Shown here: one piece after another, positions 13,301-23,515 of the stretch | How the letters are laid out: each line of letters opens with the position of its first letter | Numbering within the stretch: the first letter of the stretch is position 1 | Source: Actinernus sp. WN-2022 | Taxonomy: Eukaryota; Cnidaria; Anthozoa; Actiniaria; Actinernidae | DNA: 64,000 nucleotides | NCBI GenBank assembly: GCA_030867875.1 | Contig: JAOWCC010000577.1 | Location: 85,603,740-85,667,739 of the forward strand | Direction of reading: 5' to 3' | The notes under the pieces: generated by a model | What the model was told of the DNA's origin: nothing | Database searches by the model: none | What the model saw: only the letters and a program-made list of their open reading frames with translations | Position numbers and translations under genes: made by a program

Positions 13301-15259
13301 TGACCATAGTCTAGTCAACTGCACTCAATTAGTCGATTGATTGGCCAATCATGCTCGACCGTGGTCAATAATGGCAAAATGATCATTAGATACCTTGGTC
13401 AACCATGGTTGATCAATATCAGTGCTCAATCGTGCTGGAATGGCCTACTTCCTAACATTGATTTACTGATTGAAACTTTTTTTAAATTTGTTTATATTTG
13501 ATCCTCTCCACTTAACATGATAAACAGTATAATGTATCTACAGAATTCTATCTCTACTGATTAAATTAATGACACCTAGACAGTCAAAGTACCTTTATTG
13601 CAGTACTATTGCATCATTACTACCATTGCATCATTACTACCATTTTAAGCTTGGAGTTATGCACTTTAATTATTGTTGAATGAGCCTATGACAATATTAT
13701 AATAGTTGCTTTGAAAGACTACCACAGTTAAAAGCAGTTTTTAATTGGAACATTTACTGCATCGTATTGTCTTGCAGTCTTTCTTGGTGTTTCAACATTC
13801 AGGTAGGCATAGAAAACTATTAAATCATATTGATAATAGTTCAAATAATTTGTATCATGTTTTTTTTCCATGTGTTTAAAATATAAAATCAGAACTGTAA
13901 AACACACAGGTTCTAAAGCCACATTGAGTTCATTATTCTTCATTTAACAAGGTGTTTATGATTTGTATTGCCATGTTCTGCTATATACTGGCTCACAGGA
14001 AGTCAAATATAGCAGAAATTTAAAATGTTCATCACTATGAAAAGGCTTTGTGAATTTGCTGTTGTCTTTAAGTTAAGATCTTATTTAAAGTTAAAGATTT
14101 CTCAGGAACAGACCTCAAGCATTAGTTTTTAGTGACAAAGGAATATGTCACATCAACTATGACATGTAAATAATGGCCCTCTAACAAATTTATGTAACAC
14201 AATAGTACGTACGAGAAAAAGAGTGAGGAAATTTGTGAGGAAATACGATTTAGGTCTCCGATAATAGAATAGGCTTTCTAGTAGATAACACACAAACGAA
14301 CGCTGAAATTAAATTGACGTAAATGTCTATCTTTGTTTAATTCATATGCAAAAAAAAAGAGTTCCACCCTTAAACATTCGACACAGTTGTCAGTGATTTT
14401 ATAGGAGAACATTAAAACACTGAAATTGAAACCACTTCTTGGAAAGCATTCAAATGTTTTACTTCAAAAGAGAGTCTTTCAATGCCATTTGACTGGAATA
14501 GTTCGATAATGAGCTAATGACCGCATTAAAACATACCTACTTCTTGTGTTTTGATGAAGAGAACAATATTATCAAGCGTATGTTTAAATCAACACTGTTG
14601 ACAATCCGCCGAGGTTTGGCTTTGTTATATTTCATTTATATTTCTAAACACCCCCAAAAAGACCCGCAACTGTGATAATAAAGAATTAATACCGCTCCTA
14701 GATGCAATTACTTGATTCCAAACAAAACAGCTTTGTGTGAGCGATATTGTTTCTCCTAAACTGGCTAAATTCTGTGGTGGAAATCAAACCTCAAATCAAT
14801 TCAGCTCAGCCCTACTTTGGGCGGCAAATTGTTGGATGTTGTTTTCCTTTTAAATGTGTACCTCGGAGATACGGGAAACAATACCAAAGGCAAAGCGATA
14901 GCAATAACATTATTTCTATTTCAGTATTTGTAAGAATTAGGAAACCCGGGTAAGTTTATCTGACATCGCGAAACGATTGCTCTTCGTTTATCACGAAAGC
15001 CTTACAATTCTTCGCCATAAACCGAATCAGCCCAATGCTATAGTCTCTCGTAAATAAGGGAAGCGTACTTACTATCTAAGTGAGCCACTCTATCGTCGAT
15101 AACACACTGTTTTCTGTAGCTGTCCTCAATAGTTGGGTCGTAGTCGCTAACGAAGTGACTTTGGATGAACTGAATGGTGAGCGCTGATTTCCCAACACCT
15201 CCACCGCCAACCACAACAAGTTTGTATTGCTTGTCGACGTCTTTCTGCTCTCTAGCCAT
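4272..15259 (-). CDS. RRAS2: R-Ras2/TC21-like small GTPase gene (span of seven coding exons)
   Basis: Seven minus-strand exons join in phase: 15259-15073, 7875-7853, 6909-6830, 6158-6108, 5781-5724, 4800-4759, 4348-4272. They encode about 172 residues of a Ras-family GTPase, a membrane-bound molecular switch that relays receptor signals. Visible motifs are the P-loop GGGGVGKS (18-25), effector loop YDPTIEDSY (40-48), DTAGQE (65-70), NKSD (124-127) and ETSAK (152-156). The wording [20 protein letters not shown] with KQCVIDDR fits R-Ras2/TC21 better than H/K/N-Ras or M-Ras. All introns are GT-AG. The hypervariable tail and CAAX box are missing: the last exon ends in split Arg codon 173 at ...DLVRAI, and no partner exon was recognised in 1-4271, where two transposons lie. 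It may be beyond the window. Confidence 0.93.
4759..4800 (-). CDS. RRAS2: R-Ras2-like gene, exon 6 (42 bases)
   Basis: The exon encodes [14 protein letters not shown], the alpha-4 helix region of Ras proteins. Acceptor is TTGTAG and donor GTAAGT; the phase is 0 on both sides. Confidence 0.9.
5148..5482. repeat. 30-base minisatellite, about 11 copies
   Basis: A 30-base unit (AGCAAGTAAAAACACAATGA plus GCCAATCAGG) repeats head to tail with few changes; two copies lack one A. Because 30 is divisible by three it gives long repetitive frames on both strands that are not genes. It lies in the intron between Ras exons 5 and 6. Confidence 0.95.
5724..5781 (-). CDS. RRAS2: R-Ras2-like gene, exon 5
   Basis: The exon encodes [19 protein letters not shown], with the guanine-specificity motif NKSD. 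Acceptor is AACAG and donor GTGAGA; it leaves phase 0. Confidence 0.94.
6108..6158 (-). CDS. RRAS2: R-Ras2-like gene, exon 4
   Basis: The exon encodes [16 protein letters not shown] with split codons at both ends. Acceptor is TTTCAG and donor GTAAGC. ILRVKD is typical of R-Ras2 and M-Ras. Confidence 0.92.
6559..6622. repeat. Small inverted repeat (GAAGGG...CCCTTC type)
   Basis: Arms around AATTGAAGGGATGTGTGCAA and its mirror enclose a short loop. The end sequence recurs in the larger hairpin at 12195-12336 and as a lone end near 61812-61836, suggesting one MITE family. Confidence 0.6.
6830..6909 (-). CDS. RRAS2: R-Ras2-like gene, exon 3
   Basis: The exon encodes [20 protein letters not shown] followed by SVTDRS and a split serine codon. 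It has acceptor TTCAG and donor GTAAGT. It completes switch II and the core strand, and the match to Ras proteins is unambiguous. Confidence 0.94.
7853..7875 (-). CDS. RRAS2: R-Ras2-like gene, exon 2 (23-base microexon)
   Basis: Between acceptor TTTCAG and donor GTATGT lie only 23 bases. Joined to the single base left by exon 1, they encode ILDTAGQE, the nucleotide-sensing DxxGQ motif of switch II. Phases match on both sides (1 in, 0 out). The motif is indispensable for a Ras protein and occurs nowhere else in the gene, which supports the exon despite its size. Confidence 0.92.
7958..8062. repeat. Short tandem repeat, units of about 16 bases
   Basis: Variants of CTATTCCCTAATGC repeat about six times with base changes. 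This is a degenerate minisatellite in the first Ras intron. Confidence 0.75.
8079..8301. mobile_element. Palindromic MITE with ends AGGGTGCGTTCGATTGACC
   Basis: The inverted ends AGGGTGCGTTCGATTGACC are mirrored at 8283-8301, followed inside by ATTCCGGAATA-type blocks. It is flanked by AATT-like sequence. A degraded relative in opposite orientation occupies about 40003-40135. Confidence 0.75.
8934..9332. mobile_element. MITE with 9-base target duplication AATCGGCCC
   Basis: The inverted ends start TAGCCTGCTTTGCAGATG and extend about 90 bases. AATCGGCCC flanks both sides exactly (8925-8933 and 9333-9341). A 9-base duplication fits Mutator-like elements. It lies in the first Ras intron. Confidence 0.85.
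9342..10453. other. Intron sequence with nothing recognised
   Basis: This AT-rich stretch of Ras intron 1 shows no exon-like frame, no clear inverted ends and no tandem array that I could see. Confidence 0.5.
10458..10994. mobile_element. TTAA-flanked palindromic MITE
   Basis: Ends AGTGCATATGAGCC are mirrored at the right, with TTAA at 10454-10457 and 10995-10998. The inner arms carry the GACCCATGACCGCGTAAGTA block shared with 2084-2625, so the two are one family. Confidence 0.9.
11236..11510. mobile_element. Near-perfect palindrome, copy A
   Basis: Arms of about 110 bases run from CAATAGTCCAGTTTCG to its mirror. They include AATTACCGCTGAATGC and GGGTTAGCCTCATTCTG. A second copy lies at 29162-29437. 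Confidence 0.85.
11531..12150. mobile_element. Non-coding element with inverted ends
   Basis: The left arm contains TTTTGGCCACTCCATAGACT and TTTGCATGCACATGC. Both recur in reverse at the right near 12070-12145. The centre has no coding frame. A related half is seen near 30489-30580. Confidence 0.65.
12195..12336. mobile_element. Hairpin MITE
   Basis: Arms GAATTGAAGGGCTGTGTGCA and AAAGAGCGTAAGTG are mirrored at 12300-12336 around an AT-rich loop. Confidence 0.75.
12355..13112. mobile_element. Non-coding element with inverted ends
   Basis: The left end has TAGTGTGTTCACATTAGG followed by GAGTCACTCAC. The right end has GTGAGTGACTCTAACC and CTAGTGTGAACACAATAATA. Ends are degenerate, and no transposase frame lies between. 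Confidence 0.55.
13113..15037. other. Intron 1 sequence, mostly unexplained
   Basis: No exon was recognised. Around 13200-13440 many variants of TTGACCATGG/GTTGATCA occur on both strands, giving a locally self-complementary, low-information block. The remainder is AT-rich. Confidence 0.4.
15073..15259 (-). CDS. RRAS2: R-Ras2-like gene, coding exon 1
   Basis: The exon starts at ATG 15259 ([19 protein letters not shown]) and ends at LD plus one base before donor GTAAGT. It carries the P-loop, switch I and the [13 protein letters not shown] strand. The start is chosen because it gives the short N-terminal extension typical of R-Ras2 and is the first ATG of the frame. The residues read past the donor (YASLIYERL) are intron. 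Confidence 0.95.
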
Positions 15260-15441
15260 TTTTGGTTGTTATGTGGCTTTAAGAGGCTCGTAGAGGTGCT
15301 TTAAGGGAGCGAATTCCCGCACATAGAAGGTTTTCTACGTAAACTTGGTCCTCTTAGCGCAAGGGCGGAGGGGACTCATTCCTTGCATAGCAATGAGCTC
15401 CCAAGCTGATGTAGCCCAGGCCCACGCTGATCGACTATTGC
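15260..15441 (-). promoter_or_regulatory. Likely 5' UTR and promoter region of the R-Ras2-like gene
   Basis: This is the stretch immediately upstream of the start codon, before the large palindrome begins. It is less AT-rich than the introns and has no obvious TATA box. A start site cannot be placed without transcripts. Confidence 0.35.
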
Positions 15442-15520
15442 GGTCCATAAATAGAGGTTATTGACCAAGCGTGAGGTCAAGATGGGGGGATATTGGCCAA
15501 GTTCTTTTTTTGCGTGTTTA

Positions 15521-15555
<35 letters not shown>

Positions 15556-18079
15556 CAAAAAATGAACGAAGCCAATATTCCTCCATCTTGACCGAACAAG
15601 CTTGGTCAATAAGGTTTTTATTATATGGCAAAAATGAATAAAATCCCACTTTGACACACGCGCCAGGAATCCATTGCGTGGTAAACTGAAGAGCGAATAG
15701 AAATCAATCTAAACTTAGACGACTTTCACTTGAAGTTCAACCTTGTGGCGTTCAAAACAGTTTGTTTTCCGACGTAAAAATGCGTTTTTATGTATGAACA
15801 CTGACCTGTACAACTTCATCAGGAAGGCCGAATGCATTATCTAGAGACAAAAATGTGCATATTTGTGGAAGATTTGAAAGTTGAAAACCGGCGTTGAAAT
15901 CACTCGAGTGGCGATAACTCAGATAAGCACACTGCAAAACTTGACAAATAGAGCTGTAGAAGAATACAAACAAACTTGTAAGTATTAATTAGTAAATACT
16001 CTTAATTTGTAAGCCAATTACCAAATGTGAATGCTGAATTTCTTAGCTCATACAATATTAAACCTGCTTTCTTTGATGAAACTGTGTGCTAAGCTTACTC
16101 GTTTCCGTAATAAAAGGCCGAATTTTATTTCTTTGTACCACGATTGTAGTAGCGTTGTGAGGTAGCCGAACTTTTCTTTGTGTTTTGGAAGTCACGGCCA
16201 TTTCAGCTTCGCTATAATTTTGTATCTCCTAAGTCCAGCTTCATTCAATTCAGTCGCTTTTGGCTTAGTTTTGCTGCAGTTGTTTTCATCGAACTGGCGA
16301 GAGCCAGAAAAACTGCATTAATCCCCCGGGGGGGGGGGGGGTACTCCTGTTTGTGACGTATTATGTATGTGCCGCCCGGGTGGGTCAGGGTTTTGAGCTC
16401 AGTTTGGGCAGGTAGGGTCAGGGTTTTGACCTGATTTGGGCAGATCAGGGTTAGGATTTGAGTATAATTTGGGTGCAGTCAGGGTCGGGGTTCAGTATTT
16501 TTTAGGCAGTTCATTTTTTTTAGCTACTATGTCAAAAAAAGACCTTCTGTTGCCGCATCAGTTTTATCGCCTGCCCACATGCAAGCACTGAGGTTCCCAT
16601 ACATCGTGACGCCGCTAATTTTATCTATGTACTTCATCTGCTGATTTGTTTACCCACAGCCACGTCCCGACTTGAAATGTTCCGTATTTTGCATGCAATC
16701 CCGGTACGCGGTATAGACGGGATATATATTCGACCTTGTTTTGAAAACAATTTAAAGAAGGGGCATTCAGGGTTTTTTTTTTCAAAAAAGGGGGCAATCA
16801 GGGTTTTGGAGCTCGGATTGGGTCAAACAGGGTCAGGGTTTGAGCCTCTTGGCCTCACATACATACCCATTTTTCATGTAAGTAACCCCCCCCCCCCCCC
16901 CCCTCCCCCCCCGGGCATTAATCCTTCTAAAAAGTTGAATTTTAGCTGTAAACGAAAAAGCAGAACGATTTTTAAATTAGTAATTGCCTTCATGTCACAA
17001 ATTGTTTAGTTTCTTTCAAAATGTATGGGTTCTATCGCTATTTGTTTACGAAGAATTGTGAGCGAATGCAAGATAAAAAAAATCTTGCCCGCTTCGATTC
17101 GCAACCAATCAGATTGCAGCATTCAGAGTCATCTTGCCCGCTCACGCTCAGGATTTTCCAAATTCGCTCACAATTCTTCGTAAACAAATAGCGACAGAAC
17201 CCATACATTTTAAAAGAAAATAAACAATTTGTGACATGAAGGCAAATACTAATTTAAAAATCGTTCTGCTTTTTCGTTTACAGCTAAAATTCAACTTTTT
17301 AGAGGGATTGAATGCAGTTTTTTCTGGCTCTCGCAAGTTCGATGAAAACACCTGCAGCAAAAGCGATTGAATTGAATGAAGATAAAAAAAACTATAGTCT
17401 ATAGCGAAGCTGAAATGGCCGTGACTTCAAAAACACAAAGAAAAGTTCGGCTACCTCAAAACGCTATTACAATCGTGGTACAAAGAAATAAAATGATTAC
17501 GGAAACGAGTAAGCTCAGCACACAGTCATCAAAGAAAACAGGTTTTATATTGTATGAGCTAAGAAATTCAGCATTCACATTTGGTAATTGGCTTACAAAT
17601 TAAGAGTATTTATTAATTAATACTTACAAGTTTGTTTGTATTCTTCTACAGCTCTATTTGTCAAGTTTTGCAGTGTCCTTGTCTGAGTTAACGCCACTCG
17701 AGTGATTTCAACGCCGATTTTCAACTTTCAAATCTTCCACAAAAATGCTAATTTTTTTCTCTAGATAATGCATTCGGCCTTCCTGTTGAACTAAGTACAT
17801 CTGATGTAAAGTACAGGTCAGTTTTCATCCATAAAAAACGTATTTTTTACGTTGGAAAACAAACTGTTTTGAACGCCACAAGGTTGAACTTCAAGTGAAA
17901 GTCGTCGACTCTCAGTCTAATTTTAGATTGATTTCTATTCGCTCTTTAGTTTACCACGCAATGGGTTCCTGGCGCGTGTGTCAAAGTGTGATTTTATTCA
18001 TGTTTGCCATATAATAAAAACCTTATTGACCAAGCTTGTTCGGTCAAGATAGGGGAATATTGGTCTCGTTCATTTTTTG

Positions 18080-18115
<36 letters not shown>

Positions 18116-18190
18116 CACGCAAAAAATGAACTTGGCCAATATCCCCCCATCTTGACCTCACGCTTGGTCAATAACCTCTATATACGGACC
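15442..18190. mobile_element. Giant palindromic element, arms about 1 kb, split by an insertion
   Basis: The left arm (15442 to about 17080, without the insertion) is mirrored by 17161-18190. Outer blocks are TTGACCAAGCGTGAGGTCAA and AGATGGGGGGATATTGGCC. The inner arms include GTGACATGAAGGCAA and GCTCACAATTCTTCGTAAAC. The centre is near 17080-17160. No transposase frame is present. The left arm is interrupted by the element at 16325-16915 and the right arm shows the uninterrupted site. Confidence 0.85.
16325..16915. mobile_element. G/C-capped element with 9-base target duplication
   Basis: The element starts CCC followed by a run of G and ends with long C runs then GGG. CATTAATCC flanks both sides (16316-16324 and 16916-16924). 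The interior repeats GGGTCAGGGTTTTGAGCTC-like blocks in varied forms. It has no real gene. The target site is seen once, unbroken, in the opposite arm of the host palindrome near 17310. Confidence 0.8.
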
Positions 18191-19170
18191 TTCCGCCCAC
18201 TTTATGAAGAAGCCATATAATAAACTCAGTAAAAAATTGCAAGGACCAACAGACAAAGAAGAATCTAATTTATACTCCACTCACTCCAATGGAGTATTAT
18301 GTGGAGGCACATGGGTGGGATAGTAAGGATCAGGCTGGTCCTGGTCCTTCCGCTGAACTGGCCCAGCCTTCAACAGCGTAGACCAAAACAGACTGACCAT
18401 ATGATGTACAAAGTGTACATGGTCTAATTGAAATTCCCAAGATCATTTTTTAAGCCTGTGTATAAGCATACAAGGCTTAGCCACCAATTTAAATTTCGTA
18501 TTCCCCCTTTTTCTAAAGACTGTTTAAAAAAAAAATCCCAGGACTATCAAGCAGTGGAATACCTTACCTAAAGAGACAGTAGAACGCATAAACCTTAATA
18601 TCTTTAAATCAAATATCTGTAAAGCACTACAGCTTACCACTTTATATCACATTCTTTACACTTATATATAATAAACATCTTATTATTTAAACCCATACTA
18701 GTTGTTGTGCTGAGTTGCGCAGGTTCAGATTCAGATTCATTAAGTGTACAGTACTCTGTGTAAAATTAGGAAGTAAAATACAATAGTCTTCGTTAAGAGG
18801 AATTTTTTTAGAATATTTCTCATGTCTTTATCGTTTTTACATGAGATAATAGTCTAAGCCAGAGTTACCGCGTAGTTTGACTTCACTCACTTTAACGTTT
18901 ACCTCTAGCTGCATAACTAACCAATACATGCAGTTTAGATTTGATATTTATTAAGTTTTTGGCTTCTTGTGGTGACGTACTCTCGTAAGCGACCACCTTG
19001 CCTCACAACAAGGGTCAGGGGCGTAGGGTGGTCATAAAAACTGTGGGGGGGGGGGGGAGAAATGATTAATTCTGGGACATTTTCATTGATGACTTCTGTC
19101 AGCGATTTCGCACCTTCATATATTTGGACGCAAAATACATGCGAAGAGTTTAATTCACAAAACTAAGATC
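18191..19170. other. Intergenic sequence, nothing firmly recognised
   Basis: The stretch holds AT-rich sequence, a G run at 19044-19056 followed by a TTTTCATTGATGACT block also seen near 25985, and no supported exon. Confidence 0.4.
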
Positions 19171-19176
19171 GCGTAT

Positions 19177-20188
19177 TGTTGTGCTCGCCATATATTCAGT
19201 GTTTGGAATTATTAATCACCTCAAAGCTTTATTGATTAAAAGCAAACAAGAAACACACGATATAGAAAAACTGCATTTGAAATTTTGCAAGCGTATCTTA
19301 GGCCCGGTTCAAACGTCGAACTTTTCATGCGCCGAACTCAATTGAAACAAAAGATAATTAGGCGGCTTCTTTGATCTAATTAGGATCGGCGCATGAAAAG
19401 TTCGACGTTTGAAACGGGCCTTAGAAGTCCATTCCAAGTCTACAAATTTGGCTGTATATGCAGAATTGGTAAGGACACCAATGATTGTACATATGTCTTC
19501 ATTAGTAGTCAAATATTGGTTACGTGTGAAAGATTCATTATATGAGAATGAATTGGTGGGTAAAGCAGCACGCTTAAATATTCAGTCTAATTCTCAGGGC
19601 GTTAAATTCACCAATTATTTGTTGGAAATGTGCAATGTAAAACCTTTGAGTAATCTTGTTATTACATCTAATGGTAACATCAAACTTCTTGTTAAATATC
19701 TTAAGTCTGAATTATGTGATATTCATTTCAATAATATGTGGAAGGACCAGGTTCAACAGTGTAGTAAACTGCGTACTTTTAATCTTGTAAAATCGAGAAT
19801 AGGCTTTGAAAATTACTTATCTCGCATTTCAAATGTAAAGCATCGTCAGGCGGTGACAAGATTTAGGATTTACGCGCATAAGTTTCCTGTTGAAGCTGGT
19901 CGATATGCAAATATCACTTACGATTTACCTATATGTACAATTTGTAATATGAATGAAGTAGGTGACGAACAGCATTACTTTTCAAATTGTACCAATAGCA
20001 AATTAGTGAATCTTAGGAATATTTTTTTCGGTAACATGTTGGTTGTTAACGGTTCGTTTAGTCGTCTCAGTCATCGCGACTTATTTTTATACTGCTTATC
20101 AATGACGGATGTGTCTATTGTAAAAAGCACAGCACAATATATATATGATATCACTACTATATTTAATGAATGTTCTTGTAATAGTTAG
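19177..20188 (+). pseudogene. LINE reverse transcriptase C-terminal region, interrupted
   Basis: The frame reads HDIEKLHLKFCKRIL up to 19300. After the palindrome it continues EVHSKSTNLAVYAELVRTP to a stop at 20188. The 'KFCK.IL.V...T.N.AVY.ELGR.P' pattern is typical of the region after the polymerase domain in several LINE groups. Further on, PICTICNMNEVGDEQHYFSN gives a C-x2-C...H...C motif as in the C-terminal zinc finger of such proteins. The open part from 19409 is 259 residues, but the palindrome brings a stop codon and the polymerase domain is absent. It is a dead fragment; the clade is not assigned. Confidence 0.75.
19301..19420. mobile_element. 120-base palindromic MITE in the LINE, 3-base duplication TTA
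   Basis: Arms GGCCCGGTTCAAACGTCGAA and ACTTTTCATGCGCCGA mirror each other almost fully. TTA flanks both sides (19298-19300 and 19421-19423), the size and form used by PIF/Harbinger elements. Taking out the element and one TTA rejoins the LINE frame across a conserved motif. Confidence 0.85.
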
Positions 20189-20573
20189 ATGATATTATGC
20201 ATGTTTTTGTAATTCCTATGTACCAATGATGGTGTTGTTGTTGGAATAAACATTCATTATTATTATTATTTCACTTGACGCCATGTTTACTCGTGAACTT
20301 GTATACTGCTTTAAATATAATTTCAAATCATTTCCGGCTCGATTCCCAAAAATACCAGGAGCCCATAACCAGGAGTGTCCATCCCGCATACTAACTAGGC
20401 CAATGTCACAGCGTTTTCACAAGTTAGGTTATTTTTGGAACGGTTTCCCGCTATTCTTGGGTTGCAATCATTCCTGAGGGAATAGAATCACAAAAGTGTA
20501 GCTGCCATGTTGGTTGGTATAACAAAAGTAGCTAATGAGGCATCTTTTGTTCCGCCAATGGTGCAACCCACTA

Positions 20574-21372
20574 AAGTGGAACCTCGATTTAACGAACCTC
20601 CATATAACGAAGTCCTCGGTATAACGAACGATATTCTTCAGCCCGGCAAAATTACAAGTAAACTGATGTATGTAACAGAACCTCGATATAACGAACCTCG
20701 ATATAACGAAATCCTCGTTATAACGAAATCCTCGTTATAACGAACACAATCCGGCAGCCCAAACGTAAAATCTACCCCGATATAACGAATAAATGTCAAC
20801 ACGCGACAAAAGATGAATGCGGAACAGACCAACAGCGATGAAAATCCTTTAATCCTGTAACAAGAGAACAACCTCTCAGTCAACAGCTCATTAGATGTGT
20901 ATATACTGGCACTATCGAGACATCTCAATACAGATCCGCTTTATCCTCTTTGTCTCTTATTAGTTCTATTAACTTCGTTACAAAACAATTATTAACTATA
21001 CAGTGTCAGTGCCTGTACAAGCTCCTTGGAGTTTTTTCACTGAACACCTTCCATATATACATACTTAAATTAAAGATAATATAACATATTCCACTTAGAT
21101 CTACAAATCGATATATTCAAAAGATACAAACAAACAAGCAAATAATCAAATAATAATACTGTATTATATATTCCATTTTATTTTATTTTGCGTGTAAACA
21201 TATATACATGTATTATATATATGGTAAATAAAGATTGATTGATTGATATAACGAACATTTTGGTTGTTTTTCCGCAAATTCGTTCTAACGAGGTTTTCGA
21301 TTTAACGAACCCTCGATATAACGAACCAATTTCCCCAGTCCCTTTGCACTTCGTTAAATCGAGGTTCCACTG
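20574..21372. mobile_element. Non-autonomous pogo/Tigger-like element
   Basis: Ends read AAGTGGAACCTCGATTTAAC and, in reverse, CAGTGGAACCTCGATTTAAC, flanked by TA on both sides. Subterminal blocks repeat CGATATAACGAA in both directions. The AT-rich interior has no transposase. The end sequence is characteristic of Tigger-derived elements. Confidence 0.85.
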
Positions 21373-21425
21373 TAATTGGCAGGGAAAATAATCTAAAATT
21401 AGCCCAACTTACGCTGTGACAGCTG

Positions 21426-22526
21426 GTTATGGCACAGGCAGCCCAAGCTCTGTATTTGCACTGTGTGACTATTATTTCACAAAATTCTCAGATAAAGAAA
21501 ATAAACTTACCTTAAGAGTTTGTTGTTGTCCTGTTGTTTCTCTGGGGTCTAGAAATGGCGGTTATGGGGCATTTCTCTCACTTTGGGTTTTTCTCTCTTC
21601 TCTGTCTAAAAGAAAGGAAAGGCTGCACACTCAAATTCAAACGACGAGGCACTTGAGGCCGATTTTTCGCACGAAAACCCATCCGATAGGCGTAATTTCC
21701 TCCGTCAGGTGAAAGGTAGATAATTTTTCTTACCCCAGAAGTTTACAGACTTGAGAAATCATTATCCTAACTCTTCCAAATGAACTCATTTCTTTGAAAA
21801 AGCCCTCTCATTCTTCGTCAGAAACTACGTGTTTGCTGCTATTCGGTCATGACCGTGGCTCGCGCTCTAAACCACTTTACCATAGAGCCGATTCACTTGT
21901 AGACAAGTTTCAAAATAAGGTATATAATGTATAAGTTCTGAGCCCGTGATCTTTGGGAACTAGCCGACGTCAACTTGTTTGAAATTGTAGCCAGCGATTG
22001 GCTACTCAGTACAATAGGCGGCACGTTAGACCCCGTGGGGAGAGAGTAACGTATCTGGCAATTTATTGACTGTCCCTCTGCCGGAAAGAGGAATTTTGCC
22101 ACGGTCATGACCGAATAGCAGCAAACACGTAGTTTCTGACGAAGAATGAGAGGGCTTTTTCAAAGAAATGAGTTCATTTGGAAGAGTTAGGATAATGATT
22201 TCTCAAGTCTGTAAACTTCTGGGGTAAGAAAAACTATCTACCTTTCACCTGACGGAGGAAATTACGCCTATCGGATGGGTTTTCGTGCGAAAAATCGGCC
22301 TCAAGTGCCTCGTCGTTTGAATTTGAGTGTGCAGCCTTTCCTTTCTTTTAGACAGAGAAGAGAGAAAAACCCAAAGTGAGAGAAATGCCCCATAACCGCC
22401 ATTTCTAGACCCCAGAGAAACAACAGGACAACAAAAAACTCTTAAGGTAAGTTTATTTTCTTTATCTGAGAATTTTGTGAAATAATAGTCACACAGTGCA
22501 AATACAGAGCTTGGGCTGCCTGTGGT
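21426..22526. mobile_element. Large inverted-repeat element, arms over 400 bases
   Basis: The left arm (21426 to about 21865) holds CAGGCAGCCCAAGCTCTGTA, CTGGGGTCTAGAAATGG and GGTCATGACCG. The right arm (about 22095-22526) mirrors it nearly perfectly. The unique centre is about 230 bases. A third, split copy lies at about 43727-45286. Frames in the arms are not genes. Confidence 0.85.
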
Positions 22527-22922
22527 TATGGACTCCTGAAAATACCCAAAGTTAGCCCCATTGATACCTTTGTAGGAAAGTGTTTCCGTGCTTCTTCTTG
22601 ACGGGAAATTAACCCAAGCGGGAAGCACCAGGCCTCACGAAGTTTAGGCACTTTGCGTAGAGCTTGAAACGTCTGATTTTCTCAGGCTACGCCTCGCGCC
22701 GGTCGCGAGGGAATAATTGTCATTTACAGAGCTTGAGCTACCTGTGATGTGGCAGCCGTTTTAATTAAACACGTGGGAGGGCCTAGGACCGATGTTACTT
22801 TAACTACCTGTAATTTTAGTAACGCGGAATGTTCTTCTTTTAGTTACTAATTAGGTTGTTTTCTCTATTGTTCCTAGCCCTACGTGATTTAGTTTGGTTG
22901 CTCTTTATAATGTCATTATGCA

Positions 22923-23222
22923 ATAGAACATTTTCTCAAGTATGCGCACGCAACAGGCTTGACGGGCCGGTAAATACTTCATGTGGGCAATCACGTAGTG
23001 GTTCCCTATAATCCTCCCTATTATTTCAACCAATACTAAATCCAAGCTGCCTACATGAAGTATTTCTTGGCGGGCCGTGAGTTTTGTTAGCTTTTGTTAG
23101 ACTCGTTCTGATGCGTCAGCCTTTGTTATTCAAATTATCGGCTATTGTTAAAAAAATGGCGGCTATTGTTCAAAAAGCGATTTGGCGGGCCAATTTGCGT
23201 GCGCATACCTGAGAAAATGATC
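22923..23222. mobile_element. Palindromic MITE
   Basis: Ends AACATTTTCTCAAGTATGCG are mirrored as GCATACCTGAGAAAATGAT. Inner blocks with GACGGGCCGG and GGCGGGCC also oppose each other. Confidence 0.75.
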
Positions 23223-23224
23223 TA

Positions 23225-23512
23225 TAGACCCATAGTTAATAGAGTGGAATGGTGAGGAAACCCGGCAAACTTCAAAGGGGCTAACAAAGGCGCTGCGATT
23301 TAGGTTGGAAGGGTTAAGACAAAAGATTGTGCACGGTTATAGCTCATTAGCGTCCCCTCAACGACTGAACTCACGCGTTTCTATTGGCTGAATGATTAAC
23401 ACATTGGAATTTCTATTGTCTTTTGTGCACGTTCAAGGTTGAAAAAAGCTAACAAAGACCTACAACAAAGAAGGTCGCTGGATTTCCTAACCATTCCACT
23501 CTATTAACTATG
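23225..23512. mobile_element. Palindromic MITE, adjacent to the previous one
   Basis: The end CATAGTTAATAGAGTGGAAT is mirrored near 23485-23512, with CAAAGGGGCTAACAAAG and its partner inside. Confidence 0.75.
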
Positions 23513-23515
23513 ATA

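Larger units (their letters stand above)
19171..20275 (+). mobile_element. 5'-truncated non-LTR retrotransposon (LINE)
   Basis: This is the end of a LINE second frame, followed by a short 3' UTR and an ATT-repeat tail (20258-20273). The 5' end is degraded. The coding part is split by a 120-base palindrome at 19301-19420. Confidence 0.75.

Noticed and set aside
16677..17009. 110-residue plus-strand frame with a polyproline run
   Set aside because: It spans the C run and right end of the G/C-capped element; the proline run is a by-product.
21416..22628. Two nearly identical frames on opposite strands (CDYYFTKFSDKENKLTLR)
   Set aside because: They are mirror arms of one inverted-repeat element; no homology or start signals.
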